Shown in pieces: positions 25,341 to 32,168 of a stretch of 37,014 bases of DNA. How positions within the stretch are numbered: position 1 is the stretch's first letter; every line of letters starts with the position of its first letter. A model generated the notes under the pieces. The model made no database searches and had not been told where the DNA came from. It saw only the letters and a program-made list of their open reading frames with translations. Made by a program: the position numbers and the translations under genes. This stretch comes from CAZTDD01 sp964612675 (GTDB lineage: Bacteria; Hinthialibacterota; Hinthialibacteria; Hinthialibacterales; JAKPRU01): the NCBI GenBank assembly GCA_964612675.1, contig CAZTDD010000068.1, positions 1-37,014 on the forward strand. Reading direction: 5' to 3'.

Positions 25341-27932
25341 TCAGATCTGTTTCGGCGTTTCTTCTGATTCAACAGATTCTTCCGCCTCGCCGGAAACCTT
25401 CTCCTCCGGTTGACTCTCGGGTTCCGGAGCGCTTTCTTCTTCGACAGCACTCTCCACCTCTGCAGGGGGAGGTGTTTCGGAAACGCTCTGCTCCTCGATT
25501 TCCGCTTCTTGCGTCGGTTCGGTTTCCGTTTCAGCCGACGCCTCGGGTTCCGGAGCGCTTTCTTCTTCGACAGCACTCTCCACCTCTGCAGGGGGANNNN
25601 NNNNNNNNNNNNNNNNNNNNNNNNNNNNNNNNNNNNNNNNNNNNNNNNNNNNNNNNNNNNNNNNNNNNNNNNNNNNNNNNNNNNNNNNNNNNNNNNCGGA
25701 AACGCTCTGCTCCTCGATTTCCGCTTCTTGCGTCGGTTCGGTTTCCGTTTCCTCGGACGCAGGCTGTTCTGCGGGGACTTCCGCGGAAAGATCCGTTTCA
25801 GGCTCAGGCTCGCGTTGTTCCTGCGCTTCAGTGGACATCTCGGGCTCGACAGTCTGTTTTTCTTCGTCTTCGGCGCGAATCTCCGCTTGTTTCGATTGGA
25901 GCGCTTCGTTGATCAGAGCGCCGAGGGAGTTGAACGAACCGCTTGAGCTGGACATATACTGTTCGACTTCCCGTCGCTCCTGCTCGCGCTGATACTCTTT
26001 CATCGATAAGCTGATCTTGCGGTTGTGCTTATCAAACTTGGTGATTTTCATGCGAGCATTTTCACCGACCTTGGGGCCGTCATCGCCTTTCGGCAATGTG
26101 GAAGCATGGGCAAGTCCTTCAACGCCCGATTCAAGCTCGACAAAAGCGCCAAATTCGGTCATCTTGACGATCGTCACATCCACAACGTCGCCGACCCTGT
26201 ATTTCTCGCAGGCCAAATCCCACGGATCGGGCGCCATCTGTTTCAAGCCCAGCGAGATACGCTGCTGTCCCGGGTCGATGTCGAGGACTTTGCACTTGAT
26301 ATTGCTCCCCTTCTTGAGGACCTGTTTCGGATGTTGGACTTTTTCGGTCCAGGACATATCCGAAACATGGACCATTCCATCGATCCCCTCGGGCAGTCGG
26401 ACAAAAGCACCGAAGTCGGTCAGTCCTGTAATCTGTCCTTCGATGATGGTACCGATCGGGTAATTCGCTTTGGCGAGCGTCCAGGGGTCCGTTGTCGCCT
26501 CTCGGATGCTTAGTGAAATCCGCCTGCGCTCCTCATCGATGGAGAGAACCTGAACATTCACTTCGTCCCCCACCTTGAGTTCCTCGGACGGGTGGCGGAG
26601 TCTGCGGACCCATGAGATCTCCGAGATGTGAACCAGACCTTCGACACCTTCCTCGAGTTCGACGAAAGCGCCGTATTTGGCCAAACTCGTCACTCGGCCG
26701 GAGACTTTGCATCCCACGGGGTACCGGCTCGCTACTGTCAACCATGGATCCGGATTGGCCTGTTTGAGACCGAGAGAAATCCGCTCTCCATCGACCTTGA
26801 GAACCATCACTTGCAGTTCTTGGTCCACTTGGACAACCTCGCGGGGGTGTCCGACATGGCCCCAGGACATATCGTTGACATGAAGAAGACCGTCAATTCC
26901 ACCGAGGTCGATAAATGCGCCGAAATCAGTGAGGTTCTTGACACGTCCCTCAATCCAGCGCCCTTCCTCCAGCTTCTTCATGGTTTCTTCACGGAGTCGA
27001 GCGCGTTCTTCTTCGAGGAAAGCGCGTTGCGAGAGAATCAGGTCTCTCTTACCGCGCATCTCGATGATTTTTGCCTTGATTGTCTGCCCGATAAGTGCCT
27101 GTTGCTGTTCGGGGGTGCGGGAGTGCGGTCCCATTTGCGAGAACGGAATGAATCCACGCAAACCGTCAACATCGACTTGAAATCCACCTTTCAGGATCTC
27201 CTGAACGACACACTCGACCGGCGATCCCGATTCGAAGGCTTTTCGGGCCATTCCCTTTGCCCTGCGTTCTTTGGCCCGTGTCCGTGAAAGCACCGGCAGA
27301 CCGTCTTTATTCTCCCGTTGCACAACCATGACATCGACTTCTTTGCCGATGAAGACGTTCGGATCTTTCCGATCCTGCATGAACTCTTTCAGCGGAATAA
27401 TGCCTTCGGATTTCGACCCGATATCGACAACAACATCGTCGGGAGTCACTTTGAGAATGCGACCTGTAATAATCTCGCCGACTTCATAGGAGGGCATGGT
27501 GCTGTCGATGAGGCGGTTCATCTCCGCTTCTTCTTGAGCGGTGAGCGTGTCGCCGGCTTCGTCGTCCTCGTGGAAGTCATCCGGGTCGGAGTCCGATTCC
27601 AGTATCGACTTCGGCTCCGGTTCGGGTTCCTTTTCCGGAGTGGGATCCGGTTCCGCTTGCTCCGGGGTGGGATCAGGTTCCGCCTGATTCTCTGTTTCGT
27701 GAGTAGCCTGAGTGGTCTCGGCCGAATCGGTGGGTTCCTCTGATTGTGTATTCTCTTCTTCGGGTCTCTCTGTCGATTCGCCGATTGGGCTATCGGGAGA
27801 AGAAGATATCTCGGGCGTTTGCGCCTGAGTTTGTTGCTCGTCAAGAGTCGTTTCTTCCTGCGGAGTGTGTTCATCCGCAGCCTGGGGTACCTGGTTCTCA
27901 ACCATCTGTTCCGTCCGTGTGTCGTCGTTCAT
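25341..27932 (-). CDS. rpsA: 30S ribosomal protein S1 with acidic extensions (contains assembly gap)
   Basis: Ribosomal protein S1, which binds mRNA on the small subunit. Six S1 (OB-fold) domains fill about 150-650, e.g. VGEIITGRILKVTPDDVVVD, RVKNLTDFGAFIDLGGIDGL, RVTSLAKYGAFVELEEGVEG, QITGLTDFGAFVRLPEGIDG and TIVKMTEFGAFVELESGVEG. E. coli S1 has about 557 residues; this one has about 860 including the gap. The extra length is an acidic, Pro/Glu/Thr-rich N-terminus of about 148 residues and an acidic tail of about 200 residues with 42-residue repeats. The start is ATG 27932, with aggaag in the leader; the frame is open further upstream into plsC, but that part has no S1 character. A run of 100 Ns at 25597-25696 interrupts the tail. 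It is the last gene of cmk-plsC-rpsA. Confidence 0.92.
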   Translation of the reverse strand: MNDDTRTEQMVENQVPQAADEHTPQEETTLDEQQTQAQTPEISSSPDSPIGESTERPEEENTQSEEPTDSAETTQATHETENQAEPDPTPEQAEPDPTPEKEPEPEPKSILESDSDPDDFHEDDEAGDTLTAQEEAEMNRLIDSTMPSYEVGEIITGRILKVTPDDVVVDIGSKSEGIIPLKEFMQDRKDPNVFIGKEVDVMVVQRENKDGLPVLSRTRAKERRAKGMARKAFESGSPVECVVQEILKGGFQVDVDGLRGFIPFSQMGPHSRTPEQQQALIGQTIKAKIIEMRGKRDLILSQRAFLEEERARLREETMKKLEEGRWIEGRVKNLTDFGAFIDLGGIDGLLHVNDMSWGHVGHPREVVQVDQELQVMVLKVDGERISLGLKQANPDPWLTVASRYPVGCKVSGRVTSLAKYGAFVELEEGVEGLVHISEISWVRRLRHPSEELKVGDEVNVQVLSIDEERRRISLSIREATTDPWTLAKANYPIGTIIEGQITGLTDFGAFVRLPEGIDGMVHVSDMSWTEKVQHPKQVLKKGSNIKCKVLDIDPGQQRISLGLKQMAPDPWDLACEKYRVGDVVDVTIVKMTEFGAFVELESGVEGLAHASTLPKGDDGPKVGENARMKITKFDKHNRKISLSMKEYQREQERREVEQYMSSSSGSFNSLGALINEALQSKQAEIRAEDEEKQTVEPEMSTEAQEQREPEPETDLSAEVPAEQPASEETETEPTQEAEIEEQSVSXXXXXXXXXXXXXXXXXXXXXXXXXXXXXXXXXXPPAEVESAVEEESAPEPEASAETETEPTQEAEIEEQSVSETPPPAEVESAVEEESAPEPESQPEEKVSGEAEESVESEETPKQI
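25416..25772. repeat. 126-bp tandem repeat in the rpsA 3' end
   Basis: The block starting ctcgggttccggagc occurs at 25416 and again at 25542, a period of 126 bp (42 codons). Each unit encodes an acidic stretch containing TQEAEIEEQSVS and PPPAEVESAVEEE. A third partial unit follows the gap, beginning cggaaacgctctgctcctcg at 25697 (the same point as 25478 in the first unit). The gap lies inside the repeat. Confidence 0.85.
25597..25696. other. Assembly gap (100 Ns)
   Basis: Exactly 100 unknown bases, a usual scaffold placeholder. The left edge stops within ctgcaggggga and the right edge resumes at cggaaacg. In the complete repeat unit only 7 bases (ggtgttt) separate these two points. The true missing sequence is therefore probably 7 bases plus a whole number of 126-bp units, which keeps the reading frame, as 100 Ns also do. 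Confidence 0.95.
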
Positions 27933-27960
27933 ACTAACTTCCTGCCTCCGGTACTCTATC

Positions 27961-28617
27961 TTAAGTCTTCGTGACTCGTGGAGCCGCGAAGTGTTTGCCT
28001 TCTTTGTCTTCCGCCATTCGGCGAATGGTCTGTTCCACGTAACCGGCGATCCAGTTGAAGCCGCTCCTGTCACAGGGAACCTGTTCAATCGCCTCCGCAG
28101 ACAGAGGGGGTCCGAAACGAACCTCCACTCGGTACGGACGCGGAATGATTCTGTCGCGAGGGAGAGCGAGAAAGGTACCTGAAACGTAGGTAGGAACGAC
28201 CGGTGCGCGACTTCGGCGTGCCAAAAGGCCCACGCCGGCCTTCATTGACCCTATGGTCCCGTCTCGACTTCGTGTTCCCTCCGGAAAGAGCAGCAACGCC
28301 TTCCCGTGGCCCAACACCTCCAGAGCTGCCCTGAGAGATCCTTTATCGCCTCGGCCCCTGCGGATGGGTTTGGCCTTGATATTGTCCAGCCACCAGCGAA
28401 GAAACCAGTACGACCACAGCTCTTCTTTTGCTATCGCAGTGATTTCTCGAGGCGATAAGAGTCCGACGACGATCGGATCGAGGTAGCTGCTGTGATTCGC
28501 CGCCAGAATTACCGGACCCTCTCGGGGAATTTCCTCCTGTCCTTCTGCTCGAATTCCAAAATAGAGGCGAAACACACCTCCAATTAAGACCTTGTTCAAT
28601 TGATAGAACGACGTCAT
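27961..28617 (-). CDS. plsC: 1-acyl-sn-glycerol-3-phosphate acyltransferase (PlsC-like)
   Basis: 218 residues from ATG 28617 (223 from the in-frame TTG at 28632, directly after the cmk stop). It acylates lysophosphatidic acid to phosphatidic acid at the inner membrane. Motif I NHSSYLDPIVVG gives the catalytic H-x4-D. Motif II is around RRGRGDKGSLRAALEVL, motif III is FPEGTRSRDG, and motif IV is VVPTYVSG. The N-terminus is hydrophobic. The start is not settled because neither codon has a strong RBS; coupling to the upstream cmk is likely. It is followed by rpsA after 28 bases. The cmk-plsC-rpsA order is a known conserved arrangement in several phyla. Confidence 0.88.
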   Translation of the reverse strand: MTSFYQLNKVLIGGVFRLYFGIRAEGQEEIPREGPVILAANHSSYLDPIVVGLLSPREITAIAKEELWSYWFLRWWLDNIKAKPIRRGRGDKGSLRAALEVLGHGKALLLFPEGTRSRDGTIGSMKAGVGLLARRSRAPVVPTYVSGTFLALPRDRIIPRPYRVEVRFGPPLSAEAIEQVPCDRSGFNWIAGYVEQTIRRMAEDKEGKHFAAPRVTKT

Positions 28618-28632
28618 TGAGCACAATATCAA

Positions 28633-29346
28633 TCAGCGAATCCTAACAGACCCACTCCCAACTTGCAAGCCGCGCACATACCGCTCGATTCGTTCTACGA
28701 CCTCCTCGACTGTGAGGCGTGTCGAATCGAGAACGATGGCTCCCTCTGCGATCCGTAGAGCCCCAACCGGCCGAGATCGATCGCGCCGATCCCGCTCGAT
28801 GAGATCGCGAAGAGTCTCCTCATAGTCTACATCGACTCCCGCGGCACGTAATTCGCTGGTCCTTCTTTCCGCCCGAACCTCTGGGCTTGCATCTAGATAG
28901 ACTTTAACATCGGCATCCGGAAAAACGACGGTGCCGATATCTCGGCCCTCCATCACGACGCCCCCATGTTCACCCATCTTCTGTTGCAGTTCCACAAGAC
29001 GTCGTCTCACTGCCGGGTTGTCCGCGACCGGCGATGTCGCGCGGCTGACCTCGGGACGCCGAATTTCTCCACGAACGTCGTGACCGTCGCATAATACCGC
29101 ATCACCGTTTCGATCAAGCTGTATCTCGGTCCGATCGATCAGTCGTGCGACGGCAGAATAATCATTCAGGTCCACACCGCTCTGCATCGCTTTCCACGTT
29201 GCGGTACGGTACATGGCACCTGTATCGATATACAAGAATCCCAATCGCTCCGCCACCCTGCGAGCTACCGTGCTCTTGCCGGAGCCCACTGGACCGTCGA
29301 TTGCGACGGTCGGAAGACGATGCGATTGTTTATGCACGTTCACCAT
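28633..29346 (-). CDS. cmk: Cytidylate kinase
   Basis: 237 residues, cytoplasmic. Phosphorylates CMP and dCMP with ATP. The P-loop is GPVGSGKST (18-26), followed by FLYIDTGAMYRTATW (CMP-binding region), DVRGEIRRPEVSRATSPVADNPAVR, the VMEGRDIGTVVFPDADVKVYLDAS block and the lid RRDRSRPVGALRIAEGA. The length is normal for the family. ATG 29346 has no clear Shine-Dalgarno sequence; GTG codons follow closely and could be used instead. It is the first gene of the cmk-plsC-rpsA cluster and divergent from the MEMO1-like gene, with a shared upstream region of about 190 bases. Confidence 0.93.
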   Translation of the reverse strand: MVNVHKQSHRLPTVAIDGPVGSGKSTVARRVAERLGFLYIDTGAMYRTATWKAMQSGVDLNDYSAVARLIDRTEIQLDRNGDAVLCDGHDVRGEIRRPEVSRATSPVADNPAVRRRLVELQQKMGEHGGVVMEGRDIGTVVFPDADVKVYLDASPEVRAERRTSELRAAGVDVDYEETLRDLIERDRRDRSRPVGALRIAEGAIVLDSTRLTVEEVVERIERYVRGLQVGSGSVRIR

Positions 29347-29538
29347 TTTATCACAATAATTGATTTTGCCACTTCCTTTTCGCTATCGCAACCAGAATTC
29401 TTTTGTTTGTCATACAATCGTGCCAGAGTAAAGGATAGGCCACAGAGCGACGATGTCGCCGGGCTCCCTGTTTTGATGTTCGCTTGAATTGCAAAATCGG
29501 TGCGACAACAATGAGAGAAAGCGGAAAGGTTGCTTTGG

Positions 29539-30762
29539 ATGGACCACCCGAGAATTCGACCACTCGAGGCATTCCCCCTCACTGTCAATCAACAACAAAT
29601 GATCTGTCTACAGGACCCTCTTCGTATCAACGAACAACCTCTGGTCGTTAACGGGGTTACGTATTTCCTGATGACTCTTCTAGATGGAACAAGGGATATC
29701 GTCGATATCCAGTCGGATTTTGCCCGTCGCACCGGAGAAATCCTGTTTCGCAACAAAATCGATGACCTGATCTCACAGTTGGATAACGCGTATCTTTTGG
29801 ACAACGACCGATATCGGGAACATTACCAGGCGATTCAGCGGGCGTTCCTCGACCTCGATGTACGCCCCAGCCGTCACGCCGGTGCGTCCTATCCGGCCGA
29901 CACCGACGAGCTGATCGCTCTTCTGGACGAGATGTCGAATCGGTTCGAAAAGGGCGACATCGATCTCGGAATCGCACCTCCCGTCGGCCTGGTAGCACCC
30001 CACATCGATTTTCAGCGGGGCGCGAATGTATACGCCGGCGCCTATGGAACACTAAGGGAGTGGGTCAAGGATATCGACCTTTTTGTGATCCTGGGCACAT
30101 GCCACCACGGTGTGGATCACGGCTTCGCTCTGACCAGAAAGAGCTACGACACTCCGCTCGGAACTGTACAAACAGACACAGATTTCGTGGATCGCCTGGC
30201 AGAGCGATGCAGCTCCAATTGGTTCGGCGAAGAGTTCAGTCACCGGGATGAACATTCGATCGAGTTTCAGACTGTCTGGCTTCGCTATCTGATTCCCTCG
30301 GATACTCCAGTCCGCATCGTCCCAATCCTGTGCGGGTCCTTCCGTCGATGTATCTCCCAGGGATGCACACCGAAAGACGATCCGGATACCGACTCGTTTT
30401 GCGAGGCCCTCCGGGAAACGATCGGCGAAACCGAGGGACGTGTTTGTGTCGTGGCCGGAGTCGATCTGGCACACATGGGGGGCCGTTTCGGCGGCGACCA
30501 AAGAATGACCCGTCAATTCCTGTCGGATCTCGAGGAACGAGATCGGGCGACATTGAAGTTCGTGGAGCAGGTGGACGCCGAAGGATTCTATATCGACGTC
30601 GTCGAGGACGACGACGTCCGAAACATCTGTGGGCTCTCGCCCGTGTATGTCTTGTTGCGAACGACAACCGCTCGCGAAGGCCGCGTTTTGTCCTATGAAC
30701 AGACGGTTGACGAACAGACCCAGTCTGTCGTCAGTTTTGCAGCCGGTCTTCTTCTGGAATGA
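29539..30762 (+). CDS. MEMO1 family protein (AmmeMemoRadiSam system protein B) with N-terminal extension
   Basis: 407 residues. The MEMO domain covers about 113-407: RHAGASYPADTDEL, VAPHIDFQRGANVYAGAY, VILGTCHHG, FALTRKSYDTPLG, HRDEHSIEFQTVWLRYL and VVAGVDLAHMGGRFGGD. The His residues of APHIDF and TCHHG match the metal-binding positions of the family. About 110 extra residues precede it (AFPLTVNQQQMICLQDP, LDGTRDIVDIQSDFARRTGE), suggestive of a PqqD-like winged helix. The usual partners (AmmeMemoRadiSam protein A and a radical-SAM enzyme) are not in the window. ATG 29539 with ggaaagg 10 bases upstream is preferred to the in-frame TTG 29530. The biochemical role of bacterial MEMO proteins is not established. 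Confidence 0.88.
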   Translation: MDHPRIRPLEAFPLTVNQQQMICLQDPLRINEQPLVVNGVTYFLMTLLDGTRDIVDIQSDFARRTGEILFRNKIDDLISQLDNAYLLDNDRYREHYQAIQRAFLDLDVRPSRHAGASYPADTDELIALLDEMSNRFEKGDIDLGIAPPVGLVAPHIDFQRGANVYAGAYGTLREWVKDIDLFVILGTCHHGVDHGFALTRKSYDTPLGTVQTDTDFVDRLAERCSSNWFGEEFSHRDEHSIEFQTVWLRYLIPSDTPVRIVPILCGSFRRCISQGCTPKDDPDTDSFCEALRETIGETEGRVCVVAGVDLAHMGGRFGGDQRMTRQFLSDLEERDRATLKFVEQVDAEGFYIDVVEDDDVRNICGLSPVYVLLRTTTAREGRVLSYEQTVDEQTQSVVSFAAGLLLE

Positions 30763-30771
30763 TGGGAGCGA

Positions 30772-31251
30772 TCACGCAGCGGCTTCTTCAATCGCCTGAC
30801 GTGTGTCTTCAATCATCTTCTTGAAATCGAAGATAACCATCCCGAAGTACTTCTGACCGGGGTTTGTCACCAAGGAGATTGCCTCCTGGTCACTGCCCAG
30901 CATAAAGAGGTCACACCCATCCGTCACGAAGAATAGATTATGTTCAAAAGGTTCTTCAATGTGTTTGGGCATGTTCTTCTTCAGGTAAGCGATTCCTTTC
31001 CGGACCCGCTGCATCGACAACCCCTGCTTACGTAGCTGGAGAAACCAACGTAACAAGATCAGGTCGGCAAAAGAATACAACTTGTGTTTGCCGCAGCCCT
31101 GTGCCGAGCGGATACTCGCTTTGATCAATCCCGTCTTTTCATAATAGTGAAGCCGTACAGGATCAATCTTTATACCGTCCAGCCGATGTACGAGGTCAAT
31201 GACCTCCCCCGATTGAAAAGCTTGTTTGATAGGGACAATAGTTGAGCGCAT
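30772..31251 (-). CDS. MerR-family transcriptional regulator
   Basis: 159 residues. The N-terminal part has a MerR-type winged helix-turn-helix: GEVIDLVHRLDGIKIDPVRLHYYEKTGLIKAS, then YSFADLILLRWFLQLRKQGLSMQRVRKGIAYL. The rest (FEHNLFFVTDGCDLFMLG onward) is an effector part without cysteine metal ligands, so a metal sensor is unlikely. I chose ATG 31251; GTG 31260 in frame, with aaagg upstream, is an alternative. The gene is convergent with the MEMO1 gene, 9 bases between stops. An inverted repeat at 31305-31325 lies upstream and may be its own operator. Confidence 0.8.
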   Translation of the reverse strand: MRSTIVPIKQAFQSGEVIDLVHRLDGIKIDPVRLHYYEKTGLIKASIRSAQGCGKHKLYSFADLILLRWFLQLRKQGLSMQRVRKGIAYLKKNMPKHIEEPFEHNLFFVTDGCDLFMLGSDQEAISLVTNPGQKYFGMVIFDFKKMIEDTRQAIEEAAA

Positions 31252-31304
31252 AGATCTCACCGTCGCCTTTTCCCGCGATTCTAATCACATTTCAAATCCG
31301 ATTC

Positions 31305-31325
31305 GGTAAACCGAGTCAGTTTACC
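31305..31325. promoter_or_regulatory. Inverted repeat upstream of merR-like gene
   Basis: ggtaaac and gtttacc with a 7-bp spacer, 54-74 bases upstream of the merR-like start. MerR regulators bind dyads near their own promoter, so autoregulation is possible. The spacing is not the typical long MerR spacer, so this is weak. Confidence 0.35.
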
Positions 31326-31619
31326 ACACAGCGGGTTATTCTGTCGACTGGGTTTCGAAGGATCAAGGGAACTCAAAAGAAGATTTTTCTACCCTGGTCG
31401 GCAAGCCTCCGATACCGGGGGCCGACGGGGGGGAGTCTGCCGAGTCTGTCTCCATCCGGCCGAAGATCTGCCGGCCTTAGTACCCGGCATTCTCGATCAG
31501 AATCCCGTAACACGCTCATTTAACAGAACTTGTAACAATAGTGTAGCAGACAGAAAGAAACGAGTGTTGAATCGATTTCGCACCATCCAGGTCTCATTTG
31601 CGGAGAAACCGAGAAGATA

Positions 31620-32001
31620 ATGGCGGTAGACGAGGAGAATGGACGGTTCCGGTTTTTCATTCCGAGCCGCGGACCGTCGGAGCCGGTGATTGGGGATGGA
31701 AGGGAGGCGCTGGTCAACAGATTATCTCGCTTCGGAGAGCGCAGAGAACGAGGCAGCGGATTGGCGGAATCCATTTGGGCGACTGTCGATGCCTACGAAT
31801 CCGAGTGTATCGCAGCGGGTGAAATCGCTTGTTCATGGCAGAAGGATGACGACGGGGCGTATCCGCAGTTACCTGACTGCCGGAGGTGTGATCGGAGCAT
31901 CTTTTGTCCTCCTTGCTTTTACGCCTGAACGAAAACCGACCATCCGCGTGCTGTTTCCCGCCGTATTCACGAATGCTGCAGGTTCACGAGATTCTCGGTA
32001 A
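31620..32001 (+). pseudogene. Possible decayed small gene, two overlapping frames
   Basis: Within the roughly 0.9-kb stretch 31261-32168, no confident gene exists. One frame reads from ATG 31620 to 31928 (102 residues, polar, starting MAVDEENGRFRFF). The frame one base over stays open to 32001 and ends with MTTGRIRSYLTAGGVIGASF, a membrane-like segment, and a short outer tail. The two together would resemble a small one-pass membrane protein split by a frameshift. I recognise no family and cannot exclude chance. The rest of the stretch shows no gene. Confidence 0.2.
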
Positions 32002-32016
32002 TCGGTCCGTGTGCCC

Positions 32017-32047
32017 TTGACCGGTGGACAACTATTTGACCGGTGGG
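32017..32047. promoter_or_regulatory. Direct repeat upstream of M56 peptidase gene
   Basis: ttgaccggtgg occurs at 32017-32027 and 32036-32046, start-to-start distance 19 bp, about two DNA turns. It lies about 125-150 bases before the M56 start. The spacing suits binding of a regulator to one face of DNA. No BlaI-type regulator gene is adjacent to match it. Confidence 0.35.
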
Positions 32048-32168
32048 CGGCCATTACTCCTTTTGACAACCGATGCTCCCCGGCGAGACACTGGGTAGAA
32101 TCGAATAGTCGCAAGGTCTCGAACGTTATAGAATAGAAGAAGTAGAACTTGTCAGGGAGCAACCGGCG

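Noticed and set aside
25410..25946. Plus-strand open frames running across the N gap
   Set aside because: They are antisense to the repetitive S1 tail, and the unknown bases inflate their length.
26628..27287. 219-codon plus-strand open frame opposite rpsA
   Set aside because: It is antisense to the conserved S1 domains, with no RBS and no recognisable motif.
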